DNA of 12,199 nucleotides from contig URSN01000055.1 in assembly GCA_900550525.1 (NCBI GenBank), positions 1 to 12,199 of the forward strand. Direction: 5' to 3'. Source of the DNA: an uncultured Eubacteriales bacterium. Its GTDB lineage: Bacteria > Bacillota > Clostridia > Christensenellales > CAG-138. Below, in pieces: positions 12,094-12,199 of the stretch (position 1 is the first letter of the stretch; every line of letters begins with the position of its first letter). The notes below the pieces were generated by a model that was not told the origin of the DNA, did not search any database, and saw only the letters and a program-made list of their open reading frames with translations. A program made the translations under genes and the position numbers.

Positions 12094-12199
12094 GCGAGCG
12101 GCGGCGCGGCCGGGTGAGCGGGCTGTAGGTATACAATACATCTTGGACAGGAGGAAAAAAGAGAAGAAGGATAGGGACGCATCGGGTATAGTTGGAGTT

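Noticed and set aside
11949..12182. 77-codon ORF on the tmRNA strand
   Set aside because: It covers the 5' domain of tmRNA and its promoter; not a protein gene.
12094..12199. TATACAAT followed by AGGAGG near the right edge as start of another gene
   Set aside because: No start codon at a proper distance and the window ends; not enough to call a gene. I see nothing else in this stretch.

Overview
The window looks like chromosome of a GC-rich anaerobic Firmicute of the Clostridia type. The evidence is a FloA-type flotillin, an OmpR/PhoR-type two-component pair, a class A PBP with a Gly-rich tail, a cysteine-poor type-4-like uracil-DNA glycosylase, strong AGGAGG-like ribosome binding sites, and a one-piece tmRNA with a resume region of the Bacillus type. 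I cannot name a genus. Most of the window is strongly GC-rich, but roughly 9075-11680 is visibly AT-rich and uses codons differently.

Layout: 1-834 (+) holds the 3' part of floA and a 50-codon membrane ORF. It converges on a long minus-strand block. Read in transcription order, that block is a YhcH-family protein (8836-8384, own promoter), a 487-nt gene-free gap, a class A PBP (7896-5071), a uracil-DNA glycosylase (5069-4461), a hairpin merged with an extended -10 promoter, a response regulator (4349-3669) and sensor kinase (3672-1750) overlapping by ATGA, and a SPOR-like membrane protein (1667-867) whose ribosome binding site lies in a perfect 10-bp stem.

The AT-rich segment (+) carries a strong promoter, a 57-codon HsdS (type I restriction specificity) remnant, a HEPN-domain protein resembling the ApeA abortive-infection family, and a HAD-family phosphatase-like protein. 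It ends beside the 3' end of the tmRNA gene ssrA (12040-11683, minus), a classic integration site for islands. The segment is best read as a small defence-type genomic island at ssrA; no integrase or duplicated att site is visible here.

The most unusual observation is two in-frame TAG codons in otherwise intact, conserved genes: floA (166-168) and the PBP (6289-6291, which separates the SxxK and SxN motifs from the KTG motif). The well-conserved genes end in TAA or TGA. Three ORFs with poorly conserved ends (the 50-codon ORF, the SPOR protein, the kinase) end in TAG. This raises the possibility of amber reassignment or suppression. The kinase argues against a full reassignment, because reading its TAG as sense would add 277 residues of unlikely protein across the SPOR gene. 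Point mutation or base-call error remain alternatives.
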